DNA of 40,283 nt from Gallionella sp. (lineage in GTDB: Bacteria; Pseudomonadota; Gammaproteobacteria; Burkholderiales; Gallionellaceae): assembly GCA_027311105.1 (NCBI GenBank), contig DAICZN010000089.1, positions 1 through 40,283 on the forward strand. The letters run 5' to 3'. The translations under genes and the position numbers were made by a program. The notes beneath the pieces are model-generated. The model saw only the letters and a program-made list of their open reading frames with translations, had not been told where the DNA came from and searched no databases. Shown piece by piece: positions 19,360 through 30,709 of this stretch (its first letter is position 1; every line of letters begins with the position of its first letter).

Positions 19360-20811
19360 ATGGAACTCGCTTCTTCAGAATACGCCAGCAATACCGCCTA
19401 CGATGAACTGCTGGACCGCAAGCTGCTGCCGCGATCTACCGCCCAGCCGTTGTTCGATTACCTGAACTCCCTGGACCCGAGCGAACTGGCGGCACGCCAT
19501 CAGGCGGTGGACGCGACGATCATGGCGATGGGCATCACCTTCACGATCTACAGCGAGTCCGGCAACATCGACCGCGCATGGCCGTTCGATCCCATCCCGC
19601 GGGTCATGGCACGCAGTGAATGGGACTGGGTACAAGCCGGACTAAAACAGCGTCTGACCGCACTGAATCTGTTCATCAATGACCTGTACAACGAACAGAA
19701 TATCATCAGGGACGGCGTGTTTCCGGCAGAAGTGCTGGAAGGGTCGGGAAATTTCCGGCCCCAATGCATCGGCGTCACGCCCCGCTTTGGGATCTGGGCC
19801 CACATTTGCGGCACCGACCTGGTGCGTGACAGCGACGGGACCGTGTATGTACTTGAAGACAATCTGCGCGTTCCTTCCGGCGTGTCGTATATGCTGGAAA
19901 ACCGCCAGGTCATGAAGCGTATATTCCCCGAAGTATTCCGCACCTCCCATATCCTGCCCGTGGATGACTACCCCATGCAGCTCTACCAGACACTGGCAGC
20001 CCTGTCTCCCCGTCCCGGCGACCATCCGGTCATCGCGGTACTCACCCCGGGCATCTATAACTCGGCGTATTTCGAGCACAGTTATCTGGCCCAGCAGATG
20101 GGTGCATACCTTGTGGAAGGGTCGGATCTGCTGGTGGGCAAAGACGATGTCGTGTACATGAAAAGTATCGAAGGCCTGGAGCGCGTTGATGTGATCTACC
20201 GGCGCATCGACGATGAGTTTCTCGATCCGGAAGTATTCAATCCGGATTCCGTTCTGGGCGTGCGCGGTCTGATGCGGGCCTGGCGCAACGGCAATGTGGG
20301 CATTGCCAATGCGCCCGGCGCCGGCGTGGCGGACGACAAGGTGGTATACGCTTTTGTGCCGCAGATCATCCGCTACTATTTGGGTCAGGATGCCATCCTT
20401 GCCAACGTTCCGAGTTATCTGTGCATGTACGAAGACCAGCGCGAGCATGTGCTGAACAATCTGGACAAGCTGGTCGTCAAGCCGGCCAACGAATCTGGAG
20501 GTTACGGCATGCTGATCGGTCCGCGCGCCACACCCCAGGAACGCGCAAAATTCGCCGAGCTGATACGCGCCAATCCGAGAAATTACATGGCGCAGCCCAC
20601 ACTCGACATCTCCACCGCGCCCACTCTGGTGGACGGACAGCTGGCTCCGCGCCATCTGGATTTGCGCCCCTTCGTGTTGCAGGCGGACAAGCTTTACGCC
20701 ACCACCGGCGGATTGACACGGGTAGCCTTGCGCAAAGGTTCTCTGGTGGTCAATTCTTCGCAGGGGGGCGGCAGCAAGGACACCTGGATAGTCGAAGACG
20801 GGGTTGCCTGA
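19360..20811 (+). CDS. Circularly permuted ATP-grasp protein (DUF404/DUF407)
   Basis: 483 aa; YVLEDNLRVPSGVSYMLENR, VKPANESGGYGMLIGP, DLRPFVL...GGLTRVALRKGSLVVNSSQGGGSKDTWI. Confidence 0.94.
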   Translation: MELASSEYASNTAYDELLDRKLLPRSTAQPLFDYLNSLDPSELAARHQAVDATIMAMGITFTIYSESGNIDRAWPFDPIPRVMARSEWDWVQAGLKQRLTALNLFINDLYNEQNIIRDGVFPAEVLEGSGNFRPQCIGVTPRFGIWAHICGTDLVRDSDGTVYVLEDNLRVPSGVSYMLENRQVMKRIFPEVFRTSHILPVDDYPMQLYQTLAALSPRPGDHPVIAVLTPGIYNSAYFEHSYLAQQMGAYLVEGSDLLVGKDDVVYMKSIEGLERVDVIYRRIDDEFLDPEVFNPDSVLGVRGLMRAWRNGNVGIANAPGAGVADDKVVYAFVPQIIRYYLGQDAILANVPSYLCMYEDQREHVLNNLDKLVVKPANESGGYGMLIGPRATPQERAKFAELIRANPRNYMAQPTLDISTAPTLVDGQLAPRHLDLRPFVLQADKLYATTGGLTRVALRKGSLVVNSSQGGGSKDTWIVEDGVA

Positions 20812-21797
20812 TGCTGGCCCGTGTAGCGGAAAATCTGTACTGGATGGCGCGCTATCTGGAAAGAACCGAAAATACCGCGCGTCTGATCAACAGCACCACG
20901 CATGTCCTGCTCGACCTGCCTCTCGGCGCTGCTTTCGGCTGGGCCAACCTGATCGAAATCGCCGGTCTGGATAACATGTTCCACCGGCATTATCCGGACG
21001 CCAATGAAGAGGCCATCATGTGCTTCCTGATCGAGGATGACCGGAACCCGAGCTCGATTCTGTCCTGCGTGCAATATGCCCGTGAGAACACCCGCACGCT
21101 GCGCGAGGAACTTCCTGCCGAAATGTGGGAACGCATCAACAGCCTGTTTCTGTATGTCCGGAAAAATGCCGCCACCGCCTGCCGCAGCAGGCGCGACCGC
21201 TACATGGTGCTGAACAGTGTCATCGAACAGCGTCATGCCATCGTCGGCCTGTTTTCGGGCACGATGGGGCACGACCTCGCCTACCAGATCATCAAGCTGG
21301 GCCGCAACATTGAACGCGCCGACATGACCACCCGCATTCTCGATCTCAATTCGGCGGTTCAGCTGCCGCAGGATAGCGTATTGCATGAGTCCATCATGGA
21401 GCGGATCTGGATGAGCACGCTGAACTCATTATCCGCTTACCAGGCTTACCGCCATCTGGTCAGCATGCATGTGCGCAGCAGGGAAGTGATCAACTTTCTG
21501 ATCGGCGACATACGCTTCCCGCGCAGCGTCGAGCACTGTTTGTCTGAAATAGAGTCCTGCCTCAAGTTGATGCCAAAATCGCAGCATCTGCAGAATATCG
21601 TCGCCCAGCTGCGGAACAAGATCTCACAACGCCATACCGGAGAACTCGGAGCCGTTGCGCTGCACGAATATCTGGATCTGTTGCAGGCCGAGCTGGGCAA
21701 AATTCACGATTTGTTGATGTACCATTACTTCCACGCATATCGAGTGGAACTTCCTTCCGCGGGGCCAACCCTGACAGAATCGGGATTTGCCGAGTGA
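20811..21797 (+). CDS. Alpha-E domain protein (DUF403)
   Basis: Starts MLARVAENLYWMARYLERTENTARLIN; ATG overlaps the ATP-grasp stop (TGATG) by 1 nt; the ORF-track start at 20421 is an upstream in-frame ATG inside the previous gene. Confidence 0.94.
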   Translation: MLARVAENLYWMARYLERTENTARLINSTTHVLLDLPLGAAFGWANLIEIAGLDNMFHRHYPDANEEAIMCFLIEDDRNPSSILSCVQYARENTRTLREELPAEMWERINSLFLYVRKNAATACRSRRDRYMVLNSVIEQRHAIVGLFSGTMGHDLAYQIIKLGRNIERADMTTRILDLNSAVQLPQDSVLHESIMERIWMSTLNSLSAYQAYRHLVSMHVRSREVINFLIGDIRFPRSVEHCLSEIESCLKLMPKSQHLQNIVAQLRNKISQRHTGELGAVALHEYLDLLQAELGKIHDLLMYHYFHAYRVELPSAGPTLTESGFAE

Positions 21798-21874
21798 CAT
21801 CGCGCATGTTAGTGTTACGCGATTGGCTATATGCCTGATTAACCGTTCAAACCAACACGTCCTAAAATACCAAC

Positions 21875-22612
21875 ATGACTTACTGCGTTGCCATCAACAC
21901 CGATCAGGGGCTGGTATTCTGCTCGGACTCCCGCACCAACGGGGGGCTCGACAATATTTCCGTCTATTCAAAGATGCATACTTTTGTGTGGCCCGGCGAA
22001 CGCACATTCACTTTGCTTTCCGGGGGTAATCTGGCCACCACCCAGTCCGTGGTGAAGCATCTGTGGAGTGATATCGAGAGTGCGGCAGCGGTGAATCTGC
22101 GCAACGTCGCCAATATGCTGAAGGCTTCAGACTATATTGCCGCCATCAGCTCCAGTGTGCAGAAACAGCATACCGACCGCGACACCGCCAGCACGAACTT
22201 TGAGGCGACTTTCATCTTTGGCGGCCAAATCGGCACCGAACGCCCGGAGACCATGCTGATTTATCCCCAGGGTAACTACATACACGAGTCTGAGGAACAT
22301 CCCTTCCTGCAGATCGGTGAAGTCAAATATGGCAAACCCATCCTCGACCGGGTCATCAAGCGCACCACACCATTGGCTGATGCCGCGCGCTGCGCGCTGG
22401 TGTCGATGAACTCCACGGTTCGCAGCAACCTGACAGTCGGTCCGCCGATCGATTTGCTGATTTATGAAAAGGACCGCCTTGATTTCGGCCAACGCTTAAC
22501 CATGACCGAAAACGACCCGTTTTCGAAACAGATTTCCGATTCATGGAGTCAGGGTCTGGTTCAGGCACTGGAAAACCTGCCGCGCTTTACGTGGGAGCAA
22601 CAGCCAACCTAA
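21875..22612 (+). CDS. Anbu-type proteasome-like peptidase (ancestral beta subunit)
   Basis: 245 aa; [37 protein letters not shown]; Thr2 as candidate N-terminal nucleophile; downstream of ATP-grasp/alpha-E. Confidence 0.92.
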   Translation: MTYCVAINTDQGLVFCSDSRTNGGLDNISVYSKMHTFVWPGERTFTLLSGGNLATTQSVVKHLWSDIESAAAVNLRNVANMLKASDYIAAISSSVQKQHTDRDTASTNFEATFIFGGQIGTERPETMLIYPQGNYIHESEEHPFLQIGEVKYGKPILDRVIKRTTPLADAARCALVSMNSTVRSNLTVGPPIDLLIYEKDRLDFGQRLTMTENDPFSKQISDSWSQGLVQALENLPRFTWEQQPT

Positions 22613-22659
22613 CCAGGCTGTGCTGCGGACCTTGACAATAGTCCTGCGGTGCACCCCGA

Positions 22660-22689
22660 ACCGGGAAGCATCCGCACCGCCTTCCCGGT
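22660..22689. other. Perfect 9-bp inverted repeat (hairpin) between anbu-like gene and uvrA
   Basis: ACCGGGAAG (22660-22668), 12-nt loop, CTTCCCGGT (22681-22689); no U-tract follows. Confidence 0.6.
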
Positions 22690-22706
22690 ACTCCCGTAAT
22701 CACGTG

Positions 22707-22735
22707 TTGGGAAAGCATGCAAAATCGCGTATATT
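22707..22735 (+). promoter_or_regulatory. Predicted sigma70-type uvrA promoter
   Basis: TTGGGA (22707-22712), 17-bp spacer, TATATT (22730-22735), 21 bp upstream of uvrA ATG. Confidence 0.5.
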
Positions 22736-22756
22736 GGCGGGCTGGCTTCACTCAGG

Positions 22757-25585
22757 TTGGTTCGCATGGAACAGATACGGATACGCGGTGCACGCACCCA
22801 TAATTTAAAGAACATAAGCCTTGATTTGCCGCGCCACAAACTGGTGGTGATCACCGGTTTGTCGGGTTCCGGTAAGTCCTCACTCGCGTTTGATACCTTG
22901 TATGCAGAGGGACAGCGCCGCTATGTGGAGTCGCTGTCGGCGTACGCGCGACAGTTCTTGCAATTGATGGAAAAGCCGGATGTGGACTTGATCGAGGGCC
23001 TGTCGCCGGCCATCGCCATCGAACAAAAAGCCACTTCGCATAACCCGCGCTCGACGGTCGGCACGGTCACCGAAATCCACGATTACCTGCGCCTGCTGTT
23101 CGCGCGCGCGGGCGATCCGTATTGTCCGCAGCATGACCTGGTGCTGCAGGCGCAGAGCGTCGGGCAGATGGTCGATCATGTGCTGCAACTTCCCGAAGGC
23201 ACGCGCATCATGATTCTTTCCCCCCTGGTCGTCGAGCGCAAGGGCGAGCAGTTGGATCTGTTCGACGAGCTGCGCGCGCAGGGCTTTACGCGGCTGCGCA
23301 TCAACGGCAAAGTGTACGAGATGGACACGCTGCCGACCCTGCAAAAAACAAAAAAGCACACTGTGGAAATCGTCGTGGACAGGCTGAAAGTGAATGCGGA
23401 ATCCAAACAGCGCCTGGCGGAATCTTTCGAGACCGCGTTGCGGCACGCCGACGGCCGCGCTGTTGCGGTCGAAATGGATACGGACAAGGAGCATTCATTC
23501 TCGGCAAAATTCGCCTGTCCGGTCTGTAACTATTCATTGCCGGAACTGGAACCGCGCCTGTTCTCGTTCAATAACCCGATGGGTGCCTGCCCCAAGTGCG
23601 ACGGTCTTGGCAACATCAGTTTTTTCGACCCCAAACGCATCGTCGCTTTCCCGACTCTCAGCCTGAGCTCCGGTGCGATCAAGGGCTGGGACAGGCGCAA
23701 CCAGTTCTACCACCAACTGCTCGCCGGACTCGCCAAACACTACAACTTCGATATAGAACAATCTTTCGAGAGCCTGCCGGAAAAGATCCAGCAGGTGATT
23801 TTGTACGGCAGCGGCAAAACCGAGATCGCTTTCCAATATCTGAACGAGCGCGGCAAACCGACACTGCGCGAACACGCCTTCGAAGGCGTCGTGCACAATC
23901 TGGAGCGCCGCTACAAGGAGACCGATTCGCCCACCGTGCGCGAGGAGCTGGCGAAATACCTGAACAGCTGCACCTGCCCGGAATGCAAGGGCACGCGCCT
24001 GCGCCTGGAAGCGCGTCATGTGCGCGTTGCGGACAAAAACCTATACGAGATCAGCGCACTGCCGCTGAAGCAGGCCCTGGCTTTCTTCCAGGGCTTGAAA
24101 CTGCAGGGGCAAAAACAGGTTATTGCGGACAAAATCGTGCTGGAAATTGCCAGTCGTTTATCGTTCCTGAACAACGTCGGGCTGGATTATTTGTCCCTGG
24201 AACGTTCCGCCGAAACCCTGTCCGGTGGCGAGGCACAGCGCATACGGCTCGCCTCGCAGATCGGCTCCGGGCTGACCGGAGTGATGTATGTGCTGGACGA
24301 GCCCTCGATAGGTTTGCATCAGCGCGACAACGACCGGCTGTTGACCACATTGAAAAAACTGCGCGACATGGGCAACAGCGTGATCGTGGTTGAACACGAT
24401 GAAGAGGCGATCCGCAACGCAGATTATGTGGTGGACATGGGGCCGGGCGCGGGTGAGCACGGCGGACTGATAGTTGCGCAAGGCACGCCGGACGATATCT
24501 GCCGGAACAAGGATTCGCTGACCGGCGATTACATGACCGGCCGCCGCAGCATCGCGATGCCGGCAAAATCCCGCAAGCCGGATCCGGAACGCATGCTGCA
24601 AATTGTCAGCGCCAGCGGCAACAACCTCAAGGACGTGACGCTGAACCTGCCCGTCGGCCTGATGGTTTGTGTGACCGGAGTATCCGGTTCGGGAAAGTCA
24701 ACACTGATCAACGACACTCTGTATCCCGCCGTGGCCCGGCATCTGTACGGCAGCAACACCGAGCCTGCACCCTACGCCGAGATCAGCGGGCTGGAATTTT
24801 TCGACAAGGTGATCAACGTAGACCAGAGCCCGATCGGTCGAACACCGCGTTCCAATCCGGCAACTTATACCGGCCTGTTCACGCCTATCCGCGAACTCTT
24901 TGCCGGCGTGCCGTCATCGCGCGAGCGTGGTTACGGCCCCGGACGCTTTTCGTTCAACGTCAAGGGCGGGCGCTGTGAATCCTGCCAGGGCGACGGTGTT
25001 ATCAAGGTTGAAATGCACTTTTTGCCGGATGTATATGTGCCCTGCGACGTGTGCCACGGCCATCGCTACAATCGCGAAACCCTGGAGATCAACTACAAGG
25101 GCAGGAACGTACACCAGATACTGCTGATGACCGTCGAACAGGCGCATGAATTTTTCAAGCCTGTGCCTATCATCGCTCGCAAACTGCAAACGCTGCTCGA
25201 TGTCGGCCTGGGATACATCACGCTGGGGCAATCAGCCACCACGCTGTCCGGAGGGGAAGCGCAACGCGTGAAGCTTTCGCTGGAACTATCCAAACGCGAC
25301 ACAGGCAGGACACTCTATATCCTCGATGAGCCAACCACCGGCCTGCACTTCCACGACATCGCGATGCTGCTCAAGGTGATCCACAAACTTCGCGACCAGG
25401 GCAACACCGTGGTGGTAATCGAGCACAACCTCGACGTGATCAAGACCGCCGACTGGGTGATCGATCTCGGCCCGGAAGGCGGAGAAGGCGGCGGCCGCAT
25501 CATTGCCGAAGGCTCGCCCAAGGAACTTGCGCAGAACAAGCTCAGCGCCACAGGAATGTATTTGAAACAGGCACTCGACAGATAA
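22757..25585 (+). CDS. uvrA: Excinuclease ABC subunit UvrA
   Basis: 942 aa; two ABC ATPase modules ([30 protein letters not shown]), two LSGGEAQR signatures, zinc CxxC pairs. Confidence 0.98.
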   Translation: MVRMEQIRIRGARTHNLKNISLDLPRHKLVVITGLSGSGKSSLAFDTLYAEGQRRYVESLSAYARQFLQLMEKPDVDLIEGLSPAIAIEQKATSHNPRSTVGTVTEIHDYLRLLFARAGDPYCPQHDLVLQAQSVGQMVDHVLQLPEGTRIMILSPLVVERKGEQLDLFDELRAQGFTRLRINGKVYEMDTLPTLQKTKKHTVEIVVDRLKVNAESKQRLAESFETALRHADGRAVAVEMDTDKEHSFSAKFACPVCNYSLPELEPRLFSFNNPMGACPKCDGLGNISFFDPKRIVAFPTLSLSSGAIKGWDRRNQFYHQLLAGLAKHYNFDIEQSFESLPEKIQQVILYGSGKTEIAFQYLNERGKPTLREHAFEGVVHNLERRYKETDSPTVREELAKYLNSCTCPECKGTRLRLEARHVRVADKNLYEISALPLKQALAFFQGLKLQGQKQVIADKIVLEIASRLSFLNNVGLDYLSLERSAETLSGGEAQRIRLASQIGSGLTGVMYVLDEPSIGLHQRDNDRLLTTLKKLRDMGNSVIVVEHDEEAIRNADYVVDMGPGAGEHGGLIVAQGTPDDICRNKDSLTGDYMTGRRSIAMPAKSRKPDPERMLQIVSASGNNLKDVTLNLPVGLMVCVTGVSGSGKSTLINDTLYPAVARHLYGSNTEPAPYAEISGLEFFDKVINVDQSPIGRTPRSNPATYTGLFTPIRELFAGVPSSRERGYGPGRFSFNVKGGRCESCQGDGVIKVEMHFLPDVYVPCDVCHGHRYNRETLEINYKGRNVHQILLMTVEQAHEFFKPVPIIARKLQTLLDVGLGYITLGQSATTLSGGEAQRVKLSLELSKRDTGRTLYILDEPTTGLHFHDIAMLLKVIHKLRDQGNTVVVIEHNLDVIKTADWVIDLGPEGGEGGGRIIAEGSPKELAQNKLSATGMYLKQALDR

Positions 25586-25602
25586 TTTCCCCGGGCACGA
25601 TT

Positions 25603-26022
25603 ATGCTGCAGGTCTCCAAGAATATAGCCATTCCGGATACCGAGATCGAATTGCATGCCATACGCGCGCAGGGGGCAGGCGGCCAGAATGTCAACAAAGT
25701 TTCAACCGCCATCCACCTGCGCTTCGATATCAGCGCATCTTCACTGCCCGATACTTGCAAAGAGCAGCTCGTACAACTCAAGGACAGGCGAATTTCCGGC
25801 GATGCGGTGATCATCATCAAGGCGCAGCGTTATCGCAGCCAGGAAAAGAACCGCGATGATGCCCTGGCAAGGCTGGCTGAATTGATCAATAGCGCAACCG
25901 TTACACAGAAGAACCGAACTCCTACCAGGCCGACGCGCAACTCGGTCAAGAAGCGTATCGAGGGCAAGACCCGGCGCGGGAAACTGAAAGCACTGCGCAG
26001 CAAATTCGGGGAATCCGGCTAG
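25603..26022 (+). CDS. arfB: Alternative ribosome-rescue factor ArfB (YaeJ/ICT1-like peptidyl-tRNA hydrolase)
   Basis: 139 aa; RAQGAGGQNVNKVSTAIHLRFD GGQ motif and basic C-terminal tail. Confidence 0.93.
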   Translation: MLQVSKNIAIPDTEIELHAIRAQGAGGQNVNKVSTAIHLRFDISASSLPDTCKEQLVQLKDRRISGDAVIIIKAQRYRSQEKNRDDALARLAELINSATVTQKNRTPTRPTRNSVKKRIEGKTRRGKLKALRSKFGESG

Positions 26023-26040
26023 GTGCGGGTATACAAATGC

Positions 26041-26066
26041 AAAAAGCCGGACGAATCCGGCTTTTT
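26041..26066. terminator. Bidirectional intrinsic terminator between arfB and rplQ
   Basis: AAAAAGCCGGA-CGAA-TCCGGCTTTTT, perfect stem with A/T tracts on both sides between convergent genes. Confidence 0.9.
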
Positions 26067-26086
26067 GTTTGCTGCTGCATTCCTAT

Positions 26087-26473
26087 TTACTCGACATCAA
26101 CCGCGGTAGCGTCTGCCGGGCGATCCATCAGTTCGACCAGCGCCATCGGTGCATTGTCTCCCTTGCGGAAGCCAAATTTGAGAATACGCGAGTATCCGCC
26201 GTTGCGTGCCGCGTAGCGCGGTCCGAGTTCGTCGAACAGCTTCGTGACCATCTCGCGATCGCGCAAACGGGCAAATGCCAAACGGCGATTGGCAAGACTC
26301 GGGTTTTTGCCCAAGGTCAAAATTGGTTCGGCGACGCGGCGCAACTCCTTGGCCTTGGGCAGGGTAGTCTTGATGAGTTCGTGGCGCAACAGTGACACGG
26401 TCATGTTGCGGAACATTGCCAGACGGTGACTGCTGGTACGGTTGAGTTTTCTTAAACCTAAACGGTGACGCAT
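26087..26473 (-). CDS. rplQ: 50S ribosomal protein L17
   Basis: [24 protein letters not shown]. Confidence 0.98.
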   Translation of the reverse strand: MRHRLGLRKLNRTSSHRLAMFRNMTVSLLRHELIKTTLPKAKELRRVAEPILTLGKNPSLANRRLAFARLRDREMVTKLFDELGPRYAARNGGYSRILKFGFRKGDNAPMALVELMDRPADATAVDVE

Positions 26474-26540
26474 GATTGCCTCTCTTGATTCTGTTTTTTT
26501 GGCTTCTGGTTTTCTGGAGCTTGTGTATTGACCCGCCGCT

Positions 26541-27509
26541 TCAAGCGGTTGTGGCCGGCCAGTTTTCCAGCTTCATGCCCAGCGACAAATTGTGCTCGGC
26601 AAGAACCTGTTTGATTTCGTTCAGCGACTTGCGGCCAAGGTTCGGGGTGCGCAGCAGATCATTTTCGGTGTACTGGATCAAATCGCCGATGTAGTGGATG
26701 CTCTGCGCCTTGAGACAGTTTGAAGAGCGCGGAGTCAGCTCAAGGTCATCTACCGGACGCAACAGGATAGGATCGACCTTGGGAGTTTGCACCTTTTCAA
26801 CAATGGGCTCGGTACCTTCCAGCGCGGCGAACACCGAGAACTGATCCACCAGAATGCGCGCGGCATTGCGAATGGCTTCCTCCGGGTCTACCGCACCGTT
26901 GGTTTCAATGTGCATCACCAGCTTGTCCAGATCGGTACGTTGCTCAACCCGTGCGCTTTCGACTGCATAGCTCACGCGATTGACCGGACTGAACGAAGCG
27001 TCGAGGGCAATATGTCCGACTGCGCGCGTTTCATTCGGCGCCAGTCTGGAAATCGCGGACACATAACCGCGGCCCTGTTCAACCTTGATCTGCATATCCA
27101 GCTTGCCGCCCTCAGTAAGATGGGCAATCACGTGGTCCGGGTTGATCACCTCGACATCTGCATTGCCGCTGATGTCGGCTGCCGTCACTACTCCCTGGCC
27201 TTCCTTTTTAAGGGTCAGCACAACTTCAGGCGTGTTGTGCAAACGCAACACCACACCCTTGAGGTTCAGGAGGATGTCGACGACATCCTCCTGCACTCCG
27301 TCTATGGTCGCATATTCGTGCAACACTCCGGCCATTTTGACTTCGGTCGGAGCCGCGCCCTGCATCGAGGACAACAGGATGCGGCGCAATGCGTTGCCCA
27401 ATGTGTGGCCATAGCCGCGTTCAAAAGGTTCCATCACCACCTTGGCCTGGGTGTCAGAAATTTTTTGCACTTCAATGATGCGTGGCTTCAAAAAATCATT
27501 TTTAGACAT
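26541..27509 (-). CDS. rpoA: DNA-directed RNA polymerase alpha subunit
   Basis: [25 protein letters not shown] and C-terminal domain [37 protein letters not shown]. Confidence 0.99.
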   Translation of the reverse strand: MSKNDFLKPRIIEVQKISDTQAKVVMEPFERGYGHTLGNALRRILLSSMQGAAPTEVKMAGVLHEYATIDGVQEDVVDILLNLKGVVLRLHNTPEVVLTLKKEGQGVVTAADISGNADVEVINPDHVIAHLTEGGKLDMQIKVEQGRGYVSAISRLAPNETRAVGHIALDASFSPVNRVSYAVESARVEQRTDLDKLVMHIETNGAVDPEEAIRNAARILVDQFSVFAALEGTEPIVEKVQTPKVDPILLRPVDDLELTPRSSNCLKAQSIHYIGDLIQYTENDLLRTPNLGRKSLNEIKQVLAEHNLSLGMKLENWPATTA

Positions 27510-27526
27510 ATGCTACTCCGCGTGGA

Positions 27527-28156
27527 TTACTTGGAATACAACTCAACCACGAGATGCTCGTTGATGGTTGCAGGCAGTTCGGCACGTTGTGGTTTGGCTT
27601 TAAAAATTCCTTTGAATGCCTTGGTGTCCATTTCAATCCATTCCGGGAAACCGCGCTGCTCGGCCGCAGCGATTGCAGCCTTGATACGCAATTGTGTCCG
27701 GGTCTTTTCGACCACTTCAACCACGTCGCCGGGACGCACCTGGTAAGAAGGGATATTCACGCGCTTGCCGTTAACCAGCAGGCCGTTGTGACGCACAACC
27801 TGACGCGCTTCCGAACGCGATGCGCCGAAACCCATGCGGTAAGAAACATTGTCCAGCCGGGATTCCAGAATCTGCAGCAGACTTTCGCCGGTAATGCCGC
27901 GCTGACTTTCCGCCTGTTTGTATGTCAGGCGGAACTGCCCTTCCAGCACGCCGTAGATACGACGAACCTTCTGTTTTTCGCGCAACTGACCGCCGTACTC
28001 GGACAGACGGGTATTTTTCTTTTGTCCGTGCTGGCCGGGCGGATAGGCCCTGCGTTCAACCGCACATTTATCGGTAAAACATTTTTCGCCCTTCAGAAAC
28101 AGTTTTTCGCCTTCGCGGCGGCACTGACGGCATTTTGCATCAAGATTTCTAGCCAA
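27527..28156 (-). CDS. rpsD: 30S ribosomal protein S4 (Cys-rich N-terminus)
   Basis: S4 domain [40 protein letters not shown]-terminal CRQC...C....C. Confidence 0.98.
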   Translation of the reverse strand: MARNLDAKCRQCRREGEKLFLKGEKCFTDKCAVERRAYPPGQHGQKKNTRLSEYGGQLREKQKVRRIYGVLEGQFRLTYKQAESQRGITGESLLQILESRLDNVSYRMGFGASRSEARQVVRHNGLLVNGKRVNIPSYQVRPGDVVEVVEKTRTQLRIKAAIAAAEQRGFPEWIEMDTKAFKGIFKAKPQRAELPATINEHLVVELYSK

Positions 28157-28173
28157 GATCGACTCCCAAAAGA

Positions 28174-28563
28174 TTAGATACGGCGCTTTTTAGGCGGCCG
28201 GCAACCGTTGTGCGGCACCGGAGTAATATCGGAAATGCTGGTGATCTTAAAACCAGCAGCGTTCAAAGCGCGCACGGCGGATTCACGGCCTGGGCCGGGT
28301 CCCTTGATGCGCACTTCCAGATTTTTTACACCGCACTCCACAGCCGACTTGCCCACGGTCTCAGCCGCAACCTGGGCGGCAAACGGGGTGCTTTTACGCG
28401 AGCCCTTGAAGCCGTTCGCTCCGCTGGTGGACCATGCAAGGGTGTTCCCCTGACGATCAGTGATCGTGACGATGGTATTGTTAAAAGATGCGTGCACATG
28501 CGCGATGCCTTCCGCCACGTTCTTTTTGACTTTCTTGCGCACTTTCGTGCTTGGCTTAACCAT
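28174..28563 (-). CDS. rpsK: 30S ribosomal protein S11
   Basis: [40 protein letters not shown]. Confidence 0.98.
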   Translation of the reverse strand: MVKPSTKVRKKVKKNVAEGIAHVHASFNNTIVTITDRQGNTLAWSTSGANGFKGSRKSTPFAAQVAAETVGKSAVECGVKNLEVRIKGPGPGRESAVRALNAAGFKITSISDITPVPHNGCRPPKKRRI

Positions 28564-28591
28564 TATTTAATCCTTTAAGCGTTATAGCGAT

Positions 28592-28957
28592 CTACTTTTT
28601 GGCGCCTGCAATCGCCTTGCGCGGGCCCTTGCGGGTACGGGCGTTGGTGCGGGTGCGTTGACCGCGGCAAGGCAGGCCGCGACGGTGCCGCACCCCACGG
28701 TAGCAACCCAAATCCATCAGGCGCTTGATGTTCATTGTCGTTTCACGACGCAGATCACCCTCCACCGTGATTTTGGCGACCTGTTCGCGCAGCTTTTCAA
28801 CTTCAGCGTCGGTCAGGTCCTTTATCTTGGCGGCAGCATTCACGCCAGCTGCCGCACATATCGCTTGCGAACGCGTGCGTCCGATACCGTAGATTGCAGT
28901 CAAAGCAATCACGGCGTGTTGATGGTTGGGGATATTTACCCCTGCTATACGTGCCAT
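28592..28957 (-). CDS. rpsM: 30S ribosomal protein S13
   Basis: [30 protein letters not shown]. Confidence 0.98.
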   Translation of the reverse strand: MARIAGVNIPNHQHAVIALTAIYGIGRTRSQAICAAAGVNAAAKIKDLTDAEVEKLREQVAKITVEGDLRRETTMNIKRLMDLGCYRGVRHRRGLPCRGQRTRTNARTRKGPRKAIAGAKK

Positions 28958-28986
28958 GCAGCTACCCTATCTTTTGAAAGTCGAAG

Positions 28987-29016
28987 ATTATAACACCCAA
29001 AGTCGTCCATGCTCAA
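28987..29016 (-). promoter_or_regulatory. Predicted alpha-operon promoter (upstream of rpsM)
   Basis: Minus strand TTGAGC (29011-29016), 18-bp spacer, TATAAT (28987-28992). Confidence 0.6.
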
Positions 29017-29030
29017 ATAAGCCTGGTCAA

Positions 29031-29144
29031 TCAGCCTTGGCGTTGCTTGTGGCGCGGCTCAGTACATATCACCCTTACCACGCGTTTACGAATAACAATT
29101 TTGCAATTGCGGCAGATCTTTTTAACTGATGCCTGAACTCTCAT
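29031..29144 (-). CDS. rpmJ: 50S ribosomal protein L36 (missing from ORF track because only 37 aa)
   Basis: Reverse-strand translation [37 protein letters not shown]; CxxC...C...H zinc ribbon. Confidence 0.97.
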   Translation of the reverse strand: MRVQASVKKICRNCKIVIRKRVVRVICTEPRHKQRQG

Positions 29145-29166
29145 TTTTCTCTCCTCACTCGCTCAA

Positions 29167-29385
29167 CTACTTGGCGCGGAACACAATGCGCGCCTTGCTC
29201 AAATCATACGGTGTCAACTCAACCGTAACCTTGTCTCCCGGGAGGATGCGTATGTAGTGCATACGCATCTTTCCCGAGATATGACCCAATACCACATGGC
29301 CATTTTCCAGTTTTATTCTAAAAGTTGCATTGGGCAGCGATTCTTCCACTTCCCCCAGCATTTGAATCACATCTTCTTTAGACAT
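29167..29385 (-). CDS. infA: Translation initiation factor IF-1
   Basis: [61 protein letters not shown]. Confidence 0.98.
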   Translation of the reverse strand: MSKEDVIQMLGEVEESLPNATFRIKLENGHVVLGHISGKMRMHYIRILPGDKVTVELTPYDLSKARIVFRAK

Positions 29386-30701
29386 TAGCGCGTCAACCCG
29401 CCTTTGAAATTGGCTTTCTTAAGCAGGCCTTCGTACTGGTGTGTCATCAAATACGACTGGACCTGCGCCATGAAGTCCATGGTCACAACCACCAGAATCA
29501 ACAAAGAAGTTCCGCCAAAATAAAATGGCACATTCCACTTGACCACCAGAAACTCAGGCAGCAGACAGACCAGGGAAATATACACCGCCCCAACCATGGT
29601 CAGACGCATCATGATCTTTTCAACGTACAGCGCAGTTTGTTCACCTGGCCGTATGCCGGGCAAAAAAGCGCCGCTTTTTTTCAGGTTTTCAGCTGTTTCT
29701 TTAGGGCTGAACACCAGCGCCGTATAGAAAAAACAGAAAAACACGATCGCCGCCGCATAGAACAACACATAAATCGGCTGTCCGGGCGACAACTTGTCGC
29801 TGATGTCCTTAAGCCAGGTCATGCTTTGCCCGCTTCCAAACCATCCGGCCAACGTGGCGGGAAAAAGTATTATGCTTGAAGCGAAGATCGGCGGAATCAC
29901 TCCGGACATATTCAACTTCAGCGGCAAATGCGAACTCTGCCCCCCATAAACCTTGTTGCCGACCTGGCGCTTGGCATAGTTCACCAATATCTTGCGCTGG
30001 CCACGCTCAACAAACACGACCAATGCCGTCACTGCTATGGCTCCAAAGAACAGCAGCAGGACCAGCGGTATCGAGAACGCCCCGGTACGCACCAATTCCA
30101 GTGTGCTTCCAATCGCACGGGGCAACCCGGCAGCGATACCGGCAAATATTATCAGCGAAATCCCGTTGCCCAGGCCGCGTTCGGTGATCTGCTCGCCCAA
30201 CCACATCAGGAACATCGTCCCAGTCAGCAAAGTAATAACCGTGGTCATCTGGAACAACCCGCCCGGATTTGGGACCAGACCGGGTTGAGCTTGCAACGCC
30301 ACAGAAATTCCAAACGCCTGAAACGTCGCCAGAACCAAAGTACCGTAGCGGGTGTACTGGGTGATCTTGCGGCGACCGGCTTCGCCTTCCTTTTTCAACT
30401 GTTCAAGATGAGGTACGGCTATCGCGCCCAGCTGCATAATGATGGATGCCGAGATGTACGGCATGATGCCCAGCGCAAAAATACTGAAACGGGACAGCGC
30501 GCCGCCGGAAAACATGTTGAACATGCCCAGAATACCGCTTTTCTGCGACTTGAACAGATCTGCCAGAACCGACGGGTCTATGCCCGGCACCGGAATATAA
30601 GTTCCAATGCGGAACACTACCAGTGCCCCCAGCAAAAACCACAGACGGGTGCTCAAATCGCCATACTTACCCTTGCTTACGCCTTTGGCAACTGTACTCA
30701 C
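29385..30701 (-). CDS. secY: Protein translocase subunit SecY
   Basis: 438 aa; [79 protein letters not shown]. Confidence 0.99.
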   Translation of the reverse strand: MSTVAKGVSKGKYGDLSTRLWFLLGALVVFRIGTYIPVPGIDPSVLADLFKSQKSGILGMFNMFSGGALSRFSIFALGIMPYISASIIMQLGAIAVPHLEQLKKEGEAGRRKITQYTRYGTLVLATFQAFGISVALQAQPGLVPNPGGLFQMTTVITLLTGTMFLMWLGEQITERGLGNGISLIIFAGIAAGLPRAIGSTLELVRTGAFSIPLVLLLFFGAIAVTALVVFVERGQRKILVNYAKRQVGNKVYGGQSSHLPLKLNMSGVIPPIFASSIILFPATLAGWFGSGQSMTWLKDISDKLSPGQPIYVLFYAAAIVFFCFFYTALVFSPKETAENLKKSGAFLPGIRPGEQTALYVEKIMMRLTMVGAVYISLVCLLPEFLVVKWNVPFYFGGTSLLILVVVTMDFMAQVQSYLMTHQYEGLLKKANFKGGLTR

Positions 30702-30709
30702 GTGCTAAC

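Noticed and set aside
19642-20655. 337-aa minus-strand ORF
   Set aside because: Antisense to the well-supported ATP-grasp gene.
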